NCBI GenBank assembly: GCA_024681705.1
Contig: JAILAI010000251.1
Coordinates: 1-39,159 of the forward strand
Source of the DNA: Prevotella sp.
GTDB taxonomy: Bacteria > Bacteroidota > Bacteroidia > Bacteroidales > Bacteroidaceae
Direction: 5' to 3'
Length of the DNA stretch: 39,159 bases
Below the pieces are notes generated by a model that made no database searches, was not told where the DNA came from, and saw only the letters and a program-made list of their open reading frames with translations. The position numbers and the translations under genes were made by a program. Shown here piece after piece: positions 8,255 to 16,215 of the stretch; positions within the stretch are counted from its first letter, which is position 1, and the number at the start of each line of letters is the position of its first letter.

Positions 8255-8381
8255 AAATTGATTGGACCTTTCGACGAAACGAATGCACGATGTCGACGCA
8301 AAGATTCGCGAACTATAGTATGAAGGACACAAGACAAACGAGAATGGAAAGAATAAAATTCAAGCCAAAACCCGTATCGAC

Positions 8382-8861
8382 TTATTTTTTGTAATCGACT
8401 TCTTCGACACAATTCTTGACCGTATAATCGTAACTCTTGTCTCCTTTGACCGTCATCAGATAACCATCGGTCGATTCATCACCAACAAATCCTGCTATTA
8501 CACATAGGCTATCACCTTTTGTCGCATACACATAAGAACCCGTCAGATGTGACTTCAACAAAGGCTTTGTCTTGAGTTCCTTCAGTTGGAAGCCCAGCTT
8601 CTCTGATGTTGAAAGTATCAAATTCCCAATTTCCTTGTCGCTTATTTGCGAACGGTCCAAACGATCGATGACAATACGAGTTCCCATATCGTCGGAGACA
8701 ATAGCTTGCTTGGCATCTTCTTTCTCCACTTTGGCGCTCTCGTCAACGGTAACCGTCAATTTAACCTTTGTCAGTTCCAAAGTCTGTTCGCATGATTGGA
8801 AAACAAGACACATGGCGAATGCCAGAAACGAAACAACTATATATTTCATGTTCTTCTTCAT
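8382..8861 (-). CDS. Small lipoprotein of unknown function
   Basis: I do not recognise a family. Seen: 159 residues with a lipoprotein signal peptide (KYIVVSFLAFAMCLVF then QSC-EQ, lipobox Cys at about residue 24), so the mature protein should be lipid-anchored in the envelope. The remainder is soluble, with charged stretches and a C-terminal half rich in beta-type sequence (GSYVYATKGDSLCVIAGFV, GYLMTVKGDKSYDYTVKN). Met1 and Met5 are both possible starts. It begins 19 bases after the stop of the caspase-family gene on the same strand, so the two are almost certainly cotranscribed and probably act together, for example as substrate, inhibitor or anchor. That functional link is inference from position only. 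Confidence 0.75.
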   Translation of the reverse strand: MKKNMKYIVVSFLAFAMCLVFQSCEQTLELTKVKLTVTVDESAKVEKEDAKQAIVSDDMGTRIVIDRLDRSQISDKEIGNLILSTSEKLGFQLKELKTKPLLKSHLTGSYVYATKGDSLCVIAGFVGDESTDGYLMTVKGDKSYDYTVKNCVEEVDYKK

Positions 8862-8880
8862 TTTCAGTTCCTTTCTTTCC

Positions 8881-10293
8881 TTATTTTACTTGAATATTTC
8901 CCTTTTTAAGACCATTTTGCGCGTTTCCATCGCTTTTGCTTCGTTCGCGAGCGGCAGAAATTGTATTTGAAATCAGACGATCCCAACTCACTGGACTTGT
9001 GTTCATTACATTGATTTCCTTGCGAAGGCTACGGATAAAACTAAGCGTGAAATAACCACCTGTCAAATCGCAGACAGAAGTTTCGCCAGGACTCGATGAT
9101 GTGCTGAGCAACGAACCTCTTGAATTGATGAACAAATCTCTCAAACGGTCTGCCGAGAAATTGTTGTTGCTTCGACTCAATAAAGTACCTCGCATGTGGC
9201 AAGGTGCCTCTTCGTCGATACTCGAATTACAACAATCGCTAAGCACAATGTTCAAACGAGCACCTTTACGACAAACTTCATCATAGATAGCATCCATTTC
9301 CATATAGCTGTTCTCGTCAAGTTCATCATATTCTGAAGTGGAAAGATAGATGCACGGGAACTTGCTACTTTGATTGCTAAAACGGAAGCCGTGACCACTA
9401 TATAGGAAGAATACCACATCGTTAGAAGAAGGCTTCACACGGTTTAAGGTTTTCTCTACAGCTTCGCGTGTAAACTCCTCACCCACAACGGGATATTCCC
9501 TCAACTGAATACCCAATGCCTGAGTGATACCCTTCATCTGGTTCTTGATGTTTTTATAGTCGCGGGCGCATGCCTCACCGATGTCGCTAATCTCGGTGTT
9601 TACCACTTCCACAAGATGTATGGTAACACCCTTATTGGAGTTCGAAGCATTACCATAATCAGATTGAATGTCCTCATCGTTCTTCTCATCCATGTTTTCC
9701 GACAAGTCTGCCCCAGCCTCTTTCAAAGCCGCTACCACCGTGCGATGAATGTCTGATCCATCACCCAACTGACCCGTCATCTCTTGCTTTTGTGCACTCA
9801 TCTTGCCCTGAGCCGCCACAATCTGCTGATACATCTGCTCATCTTCATCGAAGAACTGGCCGATGTATTCTTCGTCTATGTCGCTCATGTCGATTTCATA
9901 GAAGTCTTGCGCATCGATGAAGTCATCATCAGAATCCAAATCGAATGTAATAAGAGGTACTACATCCTCGTCTTCATCATACTCATCCCAAAGAAAAACC
10001 ATGCAGGGTGCAATGTCTTCCTTTTCAGTGGGGCATAAAGCGGTATATTCCTTGTCTTCATCATCATTCACACCCACATATTCAACATCCTGTCTTTCAA
10101 CGATATTCTTTTGGGCATCTGTCTTGATGATGCGCATTGTGCAGTTGTCATCGTCCTCATAACTAATGAAACCATAATACTGATTCCCTTGAGGATTCTT
10201 GTAAGAAATCTCGTAAAAGGTCTGCGCATGAAGCATCATCCCCATCATCAGGAGCAGAATGCTAAACAACGACCGTGAATGAATCTTAAACAT
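8881..10293 (-). CDS. Secreted caspase-family (peptidase C14) protein
   Basis: Predicted exported cysteine peptidase of clan CD. Seen: a signal peptide (residues 1-23, ending LHAQ), an N-terminal region of about 200 residues with a strongly acidic part (roughly 102-152, many Asp/Glu), and a C-terminal caspase-like domain from about 220 with the catalytic His in FFLYSGHGF (H301) and Cys in VLSDCCNSS (C355 by alignment to the metacaspase DxC pattern; C354 is adjacent). VTIHLVEVVNTEI and GTLLSRS fit the fold. Length 470. The N-terminal part is not one I recognise. Known: bacterial caspase-like proteins serve in signalling, maturation and defence; the target here is unknown. It heads a two-gene unit with the lipoprotein gene and has its own promoter at 10377-10407. 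Confidence 0.85.
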   Translation of the reverse strand: MFKIHSRSLFSILLLMMGMMLHAQTFYEISYKNPQGNQYYGFISYEDDDNCTMRIIKTDAQKNIVERQDVEYVGVNDDEDKEYTALCPTEKEDIAPCMVFLWDEYDEDEDVVPLITFDLDSDDDFIDAQDFYEIDMSDIDEEYIGQFFDEDEQMYQQIVAAQGKMSAQKQEMTGQLGDGSDIHRTVVAALKEAGADLSENMDEKNDEDIQSDYGNASNSNKGVTIHLVEVVNTEISDIGEACARDYKNIKNQMKGITQALGIQLREYPVVGEEFTREAVEKTLNRVKPSSNDVVFFLYSGHGFRFSNQSSKFPCIYLSTSEYDELDENSYMEMDAIYDEVCRKGARLNIVLSDCCNSSIDEEAPCHMRGTLLSRSNNNFSADRLRDLFINSRGSLLSTSSSPGETSVCDLTGGYFTLSFIRSLRKEINVMNTSPVSWDRLISNTISAARERSKSDGNAQNGLKKGNIQVK

Positions 10294-10376
10294 TTTCTAT
10301 GAATTTTGTGAAACCTATAACATACTCTTTTCCGCGAATGACAAAAGACATGATTGCCAACGCACTTTAACTGATG

Positions 10377-10407
10377 CAAAGTTAATGATAATAATTGAAA
10401 GACGCAA
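10377..10407 (-). promoter_or_regulatory. Promoter of the caspase / lipoprotein operon
   Basis: On the minus strand, TAACTTTG (10384-10377) is a perfect TAnnTTTG -7 element, and TTG of the -33 element lies at 10407-10405, 20 bases away. Transcription should start near 10370, giving a leader of about 75 bases. Confidence 0.65.
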
Positions 10408-10544
10408 GAGGTAAATGAAAATTCATCCTAAAAAACACACCTTATATTATTAAAACATACGTGATAGAATGATTATAAATGAAGATTATATGACTTTTGC
10501 AAGTTTAAATCAATCTACTAGAAGGACATCAGATTTCTCTTGTT

Positions 10545-10600
10545 ATCGAAAAACATCTCAAAAAGTTTGTCAAAACGACTTACGGTAATTGTTTTTCGAT
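10545..10600. repeat. 11-bp inverted repeat upstream of transketolase
   Basis: ATCGAAAAACA (10545-10555) and TGTTTTTCGAT (10590-10600) are perfect complements, 34 bases apart. It lies about 40 bases before the tkt -7 element, so it could be a pair of operator half-sites or a cruciform; no regulator can be named. Confidence 0.5.
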
Positions 10601-10641
10601 TATTTAAGAAACAAACCTGCGGTTATTTGAATTATTTTGGT

Positions 10642-10649
10642 TAAATTTG
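10642..10649 (+). promoter_or_regulatory. Promoter -7 element of transketolase
   Basis: TAAATTTG matches TAnnTTTG exactly and lies 46 bases before the ATG. No good TTTG is found 19-21 bases upstream (the region reads ctgcgg), so the promoter may need an activator or be weak. Confidence 0.5.
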
Positions 10650-10695
10650 CAAATTGAATTATTCATAAAGATTTATTTATCTAACATCATTTATA

Positions 10696-12711
10696 ATGAA
10701 CGACAACAAAGTAATGAACAAAGCAGCTGACAACATCCGCATTTTGGCAGCTGCTATGGTAGAAAAGGCAAAGTCGGGTCACCCCGGCGGCGCTATGGGT
10801 GGTGCTGATTTCATCAACACACTCTACAGTGAGTTCTTGGTTTATGATCCTGAAAATCCTGATTGGGAAGGACGTGACCGTTTCTTCCTCGACCCCGGCC
10901 ACATGGCTCCAATGCTCTATTCTCAGCTTGCGCTGATTGGCAAATTCTCACTCGACGACTTGCAGAACCTGCGTCAGTGGGGGTCTGTGACTCCTGGTCA
11001 CCCCGAACGTGAACTCGCACGCGGTATTGAAAACACTTCGGGTCCCCTCGGACAAGGCCACACCTTCGCCGTAGGTGCCGCAATTGCCGCTAAGTTCCTG
11101 AAGGCTCGTCTGGGTAATGTGATGAACCAAACCATCTACGCCTACATCTCGGATGGTGGTGTTCAGGAAGAGATTTCACAAGGTGCCGGTCGAATTGCTG
11201 GTAACTTGGGACTTGACAACCTCATCATGTTCTACGATGCCAACGACATTCAGCTCTCTACGAAGACTGAGGTCGTGACAAGCGAAGACACGGCTAAGAA
11301 GTATGAAGCATGGGGTTGGTACGTGCAGAAGATTGATGGAAACGACGTTGACCAGATTCGTGAGGCCATCAAGAAGGCTCAAGCTGAAAAGGATCGTCCC
11401 AGCATCATCATTGGCCATTGCGTAATGGGCAAGGGTGCCCGCAAAGCCGATGGTTCAAGCTACGAGAGCAACTGCGCTACTCACGGTGCTCCGCTCGGTG
11501 GCGATAACTTCGTTCAGACAATGAAGAATCTGGGTGCTGATCCCGAGAATCCCTTCCAGATCTTCCCCGAAGTGAAAGAGCTCTATGCAAAGCGTGCCGA
11601 AGAACTGAAGAAGATTGTTGCTGAGCGTTATGCCGCTAAGGCAGAATGGGCAAAAGGACATCCCGAACAGGCTAAGCAGATGGAGGAATGGTTCAGTGGT
11701 AAGGCTCCGAAGATTGACTGGAGTAAAGTTCAGCAGAAGGCTGGTGCCGCTACTCGTGGCGCATCTGCAACCGTTCTGAGCGTACTGGCTGAGGAAGTTC
11801 CCAACATGATTTGTGCTTCGGCAGACCTTTCAAACTCTGATAAGACCGACGGTTTCCTGAAGAAGACGCACGACATTGTTCGTGGTGACTTCAGCGGAGC
11901 ATTCTTCCAGGCTGGTGTAGCAGAGCTCACAATGGCTTGCTGCTGTATTGGTATGGCCCTTCATGGTGGTGTGATTCCAGCTTGTGGAACCTTCTTCGTA
12001 TTCTCTGACTACATGAAACCCGCCGTTCGTATGGCAGCTCTGATGGAACTGCCCGTGAAGTTCATCTGGACACACGACGCCTTCCGCGTTGGTGAGGACG
12101 GACCTACTCACGAACCCGTTGAGCAAGAAGCACAGATTCGTTTGATGGAGAAACTGAAGAATCATAGCGGAAAGAACTCAGTGCTTGTCGTTCGTCCGGC
12201 TGATGCTGAAGAGACAACCGTCTGCTGGCGCATGGCTATGGAGAACACTGATACTCCGACCGCTCTTATCTTCTCTCGCCAGAATATCGACATGTTGCCC
12301 GAAGGAAATGACTACAATCAGGCTACCAAGGGTGCTTATGTAGTTGCTGGTAGCGACGAAGACTTTGATGTCATCCTGCTTGCTTCTGGTTCTGAGGTTT
12401 CGACACTTGAAGCTGGTGCTAAGCTGCTTCGCGAAGACGGCGTAAAGCTTCGTGTTGTGAGTGTTCCTTCAGAAGGACTTTTCCGTTCTCAGTCGAAGGA
12501 ATACCAGCAGAGCGTATTGCCGTGTGGAAAGAAAAAGTTCGGTCTAACCGCTGGTCTGCCCGTAACACTCGAAGGCCTTGTTGGCGCCGATGGTTGCGTC
12601 TGGGGCTTACAGAGCTTCGGATTCTCGGCACCTTATAAAGTGCTTGACGAAAAACTTGGCTACACAGGTCAGAACGTTTACGAACAGGTAAAGAAACTGT
12701 TGGCCGAATAG
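10696..12711 (+). CDS. tkt: Transketolase
   Basis: Cytosolic thiamine-diphosphate enzyme that moves two-carbon ketol units between ketose and aldose phosphates in the non-oxidative pentose phosphate pathway. Seen: SGHPGG at residues 27-32 (H29), GPLGQG at 116-121, the cofactor motif region ISDGGVQEEISQGA from 151 with metal ligands D153 and N183, the catalytic Glu410 in GVAELTMACC, and THDAFRVGEDGPTHEPVEQ in the pyrimidine domain. Length 671 is normal. Odd: the first Gly of the GDG cofactor motif is Ser and the EG...EA part is EE...QG; I believe this is a Bacteroidota variant and not damage. A Met at 10714 is a possible shorter start. rpiB follows after a hairpin, a sensible pathway neighbour. 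Confidence 0.95.
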   Translation: MNDNKVMNKAADNIRILAAAMVEKAKSGHPGGAMGGADFINTLYSEFLVYDPENPDWEGRDRFFLDPGHMAPMLYSQLALIGKFSLDDLQNLRQWGSVTPGHPERELARGIENTSGPLGQGHTFAVGAAIAAKFLKARLGNVMNQTIYAYISDGGVQEEISQGAGRIAGNLGLDNLIMFYDANDIQLSTKTEVVTSEDTAKKYEAWGWYVQKIDGNDVDQIREAIKKAQAEKDRPSIIIGHCVMGKGARKADGSSYESNCATHGAPLGGDNFVQTMKNLGADPENPFQIFPEVKELYAKRAEELKKIVAERYAAKAEWAKGHPEQAKQMEEWFSGKAPKIDWSKVQQKAGAATRGASATVLSVLAEEVPNMICASADLSNSDKTDGFLKKTHDIVRGDFSGAFFQAGVAELTMACCCIGMALHGGVIPACGTFFVFSDYMKPAVRMAALMELPVKFIWTHDAFRVGEDGPTHEPVEQEAQIRLMEKLKNHSGKNSVLVVRPADAEETTVCWRMAMENTDTPTALIFSRQNIDMLPEGNDYNQATKGAYVVAGSDEDFDVILLASGSEVSTLEAGAKLLREDGVKLRVVSVPSEGLFRSQSKEYQQSVLPCGKKKFGLTAGLPVTLEGLVGADGCVWGLQSFGFSAPYKVLDEKLGYTGQNVYEQVKKLLAE

Positions 12712-12728
12712 TTCACAAAGTCTTATGC

Positions 12729-12767
12729 GACACTGAGTTATGAATAGCACACTTGTAACTCAGTGTC
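12729..12767 (+). terminator. Hairpin between tkt and rpiB
   Basis: GACACTGAGTTA (12729-12740) and TAACTCAGTGTC (12756-12767) form a perfect 12-bp stem with a 15-base loop. No strong T-run follows (cataattatctta), so it may attenuate or protect the tkt message rather than stop all transcription into rpiB. Confidence 0.6.
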
Positions 12768-12786
12768 CATAATTATCTTATGTACG

Positions 12787-13230
12787 ATGGAAATAAAAAC
12801 GATAGGAATTGCATCCGATCATGCTGGCTATGAACTGAAGCAGTTCGTCAAACAATATCTCGAAGAGAAAGGCTATAGCTATAAAGACTATGGTACTTAT
12901 TCTGAAGATTCGTGCGACTATAGCGACTTCGGTCATGCGCTCGCAGAAGGCATTGAGAAGGGTGAAGTTTTCCCAGGAATTGCCATTTGCGGAAGCGGTG
13001 AAGGAATCAATATGACGTTGAACAAGCATCAATCAATCCGAGCTGGTCTTTGCTGGATTCCCGAAATAGCGCACCTCATCAGGCAGCACAACAATGCGAA
13101 TGTGCTCGTCATGCCCGGTCGCTTTATCGATACAGATATGGCGCGTAGCATCATGGACGAATACTTCGCAACAGAGTTTGAAGGCGGTCGCCATCAGAGA
13201 AGAATTGACAAGATTCCCGTACAGGAATAA
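12787..13230 (+). CDS. rpiB: Ribose-5-phosphate isomerase B
   Basis: Cytosolic isomerase interconverting ribose 5-phosphate and ribulose 5-phosphate, the step next to transketolase. Seen: ASDHAGYELK at residues 9-18 (D11, H12), CGSGEGINM from the catalytic-base Cys68, NKHQSIRAGLCW at 79-90 and H101 with N-N in RQHNNANVL. Length 147 is normal for the RpiB/LacAB family. The CGSGEG form (CGTGIG in E. coli) is, to my knowledge, usual in Bacteroidota. The frame is open upstream to a GTG at 12763, but that codon lies inside the 3' arm of the tkt hairpin and adds eight unconserved residues, so I start at the ATG at 12787. A galactose-6-phosphate isomerase role (LacA/B) is unlikely without lac partners. 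Confidence 0.92.
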   Translation: MEIKTIGIASDHAGYELKQFVKQYLEEKGYSYKDYGTYSEDSCDYSDFGHALAEGIEKGEVFPGIAICGSGEGINMTLNKHQSIRAGLCWIPEIAHLIRQHNNANVLVMPGRFIDTDMARSIMDEYFATEFEGGRHQRRIDKIPVQE

Positions 13231-13236
13231 CTATAG

Positions 13237-13270
13237 AAGAGGAGGTGACGCTATCGTCTGCCTCCTCTTT
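13237..13270 (+). terminator. Terminator after rpiB
   Basis: AAGAGGAGG (13237-13245) pairs with CCTCCTCTT (13261-13269); inside it GACG (13247-13250) pairs with CGTC (13255-13258) around the loop CTAT. The tail is only TTT, but the stem is very stable. Confidence 0.75.
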
Positions 13271-13320
13271 AACACTACCGCCCTACCCTTGCAAACCTTT
13301 ACGTAAGATTTACGGATGGT

Positions 13321-13355
13321 TTTGTATCATCGTAGGCAAATAATCACTACCTTTG
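13321..13355 (+). promoter_or_regulatory. Promoter of tagaturonate reductase
   Basis: TACCTTTG (13348-13355) is a perfect -7 element; TTTG at 13321-13324 lies 23 bases upstream, slightly wide for a -33 element. Transcription should start near 13362, about 35 bases before the ATG. Just upstream, TTTACG occurs twice (13298-13303 and 13310-13315), a possible regulator site. Confidence 0.6.
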
Positions 13356-13395
13356 CATTACAAAAGAAAACGAATCTATTAATAACAAGCAAATC

Positions 13396-14874
13396 ATGAA
13401 GAAATTACAAGCTTTGAACAAGCTGACCGCTCCGAAGAGTGTGATGCCTGAAAGAATTATCCAGTTTGGTGAAGGTAACTTCCTGCGTGCATTCATCGAT
13501 TGGATTGTTTGGAACATGGACGCTAAGACGAACTTCAACGGTTCTGTTGTAGTTGTACAGCCCATCGAACGTGGTATGGTAGAATGGCTCAATGGCCAGG
13601 ATTGTCTTTATCACGTAAACCTGCAGGGGCGCTTGAATGGTGAGGCCGTTAATTCACTCGAGCGTATCGATGTTATCAGCCGCGCTCTGAATCCCTATAG
13701 CCAGAATGCAGCATTCATGGCTTTGGCAGAGCAGCCCGACATTCGCTTCGTCATCTCTAACACAACAGAGGCAGGTATCGCATTCGACGATACTTGTAAG
13801 TTTACGGATGCTCCTGCTAGCAGCTATCCCGGTAAGTTGGTTCAGTTGCTTTATCGTCGCTTCAAGACATTTGAGGGAGATCCCAAGAAGGGTCTCATCA
13901 TCATGCCTTGCGAACTCATCTTCCTGAATGGTCACCACCTGAAGGAGTGCATCTACAAGTACATCGAACTTTGGAAAGAGGATCTCGGTGCTGACTATGA
14001 AGCTTTCAAAGAGTGGTTCACAAAGTACAACTACGTTTGTGCTACACTCGTCGACCGTATCGTTCCCGGATTCCCCCGCAAGGAGATTGCTGACATTCAG
14101 CAGAAGATTGGTTACAAGGACAATCTCGTTGTTCAGGCAGAGATCTTCCACCTGTGGGTAATTGAGAAACCGGAGAATATGTCTATTGAAGAGTTGCGCG
14201 AAGAGTTCCCCGCTGAGAAGGCTGGTCTTCACGTACTTATCGCAGAGAGTGAAAAGCCTTATCATGAGCGTAAGGTGACGCTGCTCAATGGTCCTCACAC
14301 TGTTCTTTCACCTGTTACTTTCCTAAGTGGTGTGAACATCGTCCGTGATGCTTGCAACCATGAAGTATTGGGTAAATACATACATAAGGTACAGTTCGAG
14401 GAGCTGATGGAAACATTGAATCTGCCGATGGATGAACTCCGCCAGTTCGCAGGCGACGTATTGGAGCGTTTCAACAACCCATATGTTGATCATCAGGTAA
14501 CAAGCATCATGCTTAACTCGTTCCCGAAGTTCCAGGCTCGTGACCTTCCTGGCGTGAAGACATATCTGGAGCGCAAGGGCGAACTTCCACAAGGTCTTGT
14601 TTTCGGTTTGGCAGCTATTATCACATATTATAAAGGTGGCAAACGTGAAGACGGCACAGAAATTGTTCCCAATGACGACCAGAAGATCATGGATCTCTTG
14701 AAGGAACTCTGGGCAACTGGTGATACACAGAAGGTAACCGATGGTGTGCTGAGTGCTGAGTTCATCTGGGGCGAGGATCTGCACAATGTGAAGGGATTGG
14801 CAGAACTCGTAAAGAAAGACCTTGATCTGATTCAGGAAAAGGGTATGCTTGAGGCTGTGAAGACTATTCTTTAA
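13396..14874 (+). CDS. uxaB: Tagaturonate reductase (altronate dehydrogenase)
   Basis: Cytosolic NADH-dependent reductase that turns D-tagaturonate into D-altronate in galacturonate (pectin) breakdown. Seen: IQFGEGNFLRAF at residues 22-33, typical of UxaB in the long-chain mannitol dehydrogenase family, ISNTTEAGIAFDD near 120-132, and the catalytic K293-x4-N298-x2-H301 in KVTLLNGPH. Length 492 matches UxaB. Mannonate/fructuronate reductase (UxuB) is the main alternative, but the N-terminal motif favours UxaB. No uxaA, uxaC, kdgK or transporter lies next to it; it is flanked by the rpiB terminator and its own terminator, so it is a single-gene unit. Start ATG agrees with the promoter. Confidence 0.85.
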   Translation: MKKLQALNKLTAPKSVMPERIIQFGEGNFLRAFIDWIVWNMDAKTNFNGSVVVVQPIERGMVEWLNGQDCLYHVNLQGRLNGEAVNSLERIDVISRALNPYSQNAAFMALAEQPDIRFVISNTTEAGIAFDDTCKFTDAPASSYPGKLVQLLYRRFKTFEGDPKKGLIIMPCELIFLNGHHLKECIYKYIELWKEDLGADYEAFKEWFTKYNYVCATLVDRIVPGFPRKEIADIQQKIGYKDNLVVQAEIFHLWVIEKPENMSIEELREEFPAEKAGLHVLIAESEKPYHERKVTLLNGPHTVLSPVTFLSGVNIVRDACNHEVLGKYIHKVQFEELMETLNLPMDELRQFAGDVLERFNNPYVDHQVTSIMLNSFPKFQARDLPGVKTYLERKGELPQGLVFGLAAIITYYKGGKREDGTEIVPNDDQKIMDLLKELWATGDTQKVTDGVLSAEFIWGEDLHNVKGLAELVKKDLDLIQEKGMLEAVKTIL

Positions 14875-14894
14875 GAGAAGTCTATAGATATTCT

Positions 14895-14938
14895 AAATGG
14901 GCATCCGGATTGTTTTCGGATGCCCATTTCTTTAATTT
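14895..14938. terminator. Terminator between convergent uxaB and queA
   Basis: AAATGGGCATCCG (14895-14907) and CGGATGCCCATTT (14917-14929) make a perfect 13-bp stem with a 9-base loop, followed on the plus strand by ctttaatttt. It ends uxaB and may also stop the minus-strand transcript after queA, although the T-run there is poor. Confidence 0.85.
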
Positions 14939-14949
14939 TGTAATCGAGT

Positions 14950-16191
14950 CTACGGAATCAATAACGAACTGTCACCATAGCTGAGGAAGCGAAAATCATG
15001 TGACAAAGCATAATCATAGATCTTTCGCCAATCACCATGAACAAAAGCACTTACTAAAAGCAAAAGTGTACTCTGCGGTTGATGAAAGTTCGTGACCAAC
15101 GCTTTTACAATCTTGTATTCATAACCTGGTGCAATGATAATCTGAGTACTACTATGCAATGCTGACAGCTCATTTCGATCAAGCCACTCAAGAATATTAC
15201 GCAACGCCTCAACGGGAGTTAACGTATAGGTCATGGTATATGGTTCCCATTGGTCAATATGCAACTGATGTTCCGAAGCATCTTTATTCTCTTGAAGTCT
15301 ACATCCCATATAATAAAGACTCTCAAGTGTGCGAACACTTGTTGTGCCGACAGCAATAGCACAAGCATCGTGAGCAATTAGTTTTTCTATCGTACTTCTT
15401 TTTACACACACGTATTCAGTGTGCATCTCATGTCCTTCAAGCGACTCACTCTTAACTGGCTTAAACGTTCCGGCTCCCACGTGGAGCGTAAGTTCTTCAC
15501 GCTGAATACCATGAACATCAAGATCTTTAAGCACTTTTTCTGTAAAGTGAAGCCCAGCCGTTGGGGCAGCTACACTTCCTTTAATCTTACTATATACGGT
15601 TTGATAAGTTCGCTTATCGCTCTCTTGCGTCTCTCGATTCAAATATGGAGGAATAGGCAACTCACCAACTGCTTCCAGAATATCAGCAAACGAAACGCTC
15701 TCGTCATCCCAACTAAAATCAACAAGATGTGAGTTAGTTGTCGCCTGTTTTGCGTTTTGTTGTTGTACGACGCAGAGAGTAATAGTTTTTGTGCATTGAT
15801 CATTAGGGAGCTCTATTTTTCTCTTCAGACTCCCATCTTTCCATTTTTTCAGGTTACCGATAAGACAATGCCAGGAGCATTTTCTACGTGTCTGAAACAT
15901 TTGCTCGTAATCTGCAGGCGAAGCGGGTTCAAGAAGGAAAACTTCAATAAGTGCTCCTGTTTCTTTACGAAAATGCAAACGTGCCTGAATAACACGTGTA
16001 TTGTTGAATACCATCAATGCTCCTTTGGGAAGATACTCAGGTAGTCGTGAAAACACATCTTCTGAAACCTCTCCATGACGATAAAGCAACAACTTACTTT
16101 GATCACGTTGCTCCAATGGAAACTTGGCAATGCGTTCGTCGGGAAGCGAATAGTTAAATTCGCTGATATGAATATTTTGAGGAGATACCAT
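14950..16191 (-). CDS. queA: S-adenosylmethionine:tRNA ribosyltransferase-isomerase
   Basis: Cytosolic enzyme of queuosine synthesis; moves and isomerises the ribosyl part of SAM onto 7-aminomethyl-7-deazaguanine in tRNA, giving epoxyqueuosine. Seen: FNYSLPDERIAKFPLEQRDQSKLL at the N-terminus, VFNNTRVIQARL near 61-72, TAGLHFTEKVLKDL, ELTLHVGAGTFKPV, the GTTSVRTLE motif and a C-terminal NFHQPQSTLLLLVSAF, all hallmarks of QueA. Length 413 is longer than E. coli QueA (about 356), with extra sequence around residues 100-160, which I believe is usual in Bacteroidota. It starts 24 bases after the PAP2 gene on the same strand and is the last gene before a convergent terminator, so it is likely carried on the end of the long bat transcript. 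Confidence 0.93.
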   Translation of the reverse strand: MVSPQNIHISEFNYSLPDERIAKFPLEQRDQSKLLLYRHGEVSEDVFSRLPEYLPKGALMVFNNTRVIQARLHFRKETGALIEVFLLEPASPADYEQMFQTRRKCSWHCLIGNLKKWKDGSLKRKIELPNDQCTKTITLCVVQQQNAKQATTNSHLVDFSWDDESVSFADILEAVGELPIPPYLNRETQESDKRTYQTVYSKIKGSVAAPTAGLHFTEKVLKDLDVHGIQREELTLHVGAGTFKPVKSESLEGHEMHTEYVCVKRSTIEKLIAHDACAIAVGTTSVRTLESLYYMGCRLQENKDASEHQLHIDQWEPYTMTYTLTPVEALRNILEWLDRNELSALHSSTQIIIAPGYEYKIVKALVTNFHQPQSTLLLLVSAFVHGDWRKIYDYALSHDFRFLSYGDSSLLIP

Positions 16192-16215
16192 TTTAAAATG
16201 TTTGAATAATAATTG

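Larger units (their letters stand above)
7943..8381. other. Gene-free stretch rich in short repeats
   Basis: About 440 bases. It holds four direct copies of CAACTTCAC in two close pairs (8073-8081, 8081-8089, 8142-8150, 8153-8161), an 11-bp perfect inverted repeat at 8123-8152, the palindromic unit AAAACTGCCGCTTTT at 8179-8193 and a 10-bp perfect hairpin at 8228-8254. A plus-strand frame of 138 codons (7978-8394) runs through it but is read through the repeats and overlaps the end of the lipoprotein gene; I do not believe it is coding. Confidence 0.6.
10294..10695. other. Divergent intergenic region, caspase and transketolase
   Basis: About 400 A/T-rich bases between divergent genes. It holds the minus promoter at 10377-10407, the plus -7 element at 10642-10649 and an 11-bp inverted repeat (10545-10555 with 10590-10600). 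No coding frame is supported. Confidence 0.6.

Noticed and set aside
7978..8394. Plus-strand frame of 138 codons after the methyltransferase
   Set aside because: It runs through direct and inverted repeats, is basic and low in family-like features, and overlaps the lipoprotein gene end.
12763..12786. GTG start giving RpiB eight extra residues
   Set aside because: The codon is in the 3' arm of the tkt hairpin and the family starts near the ATG at 12787.
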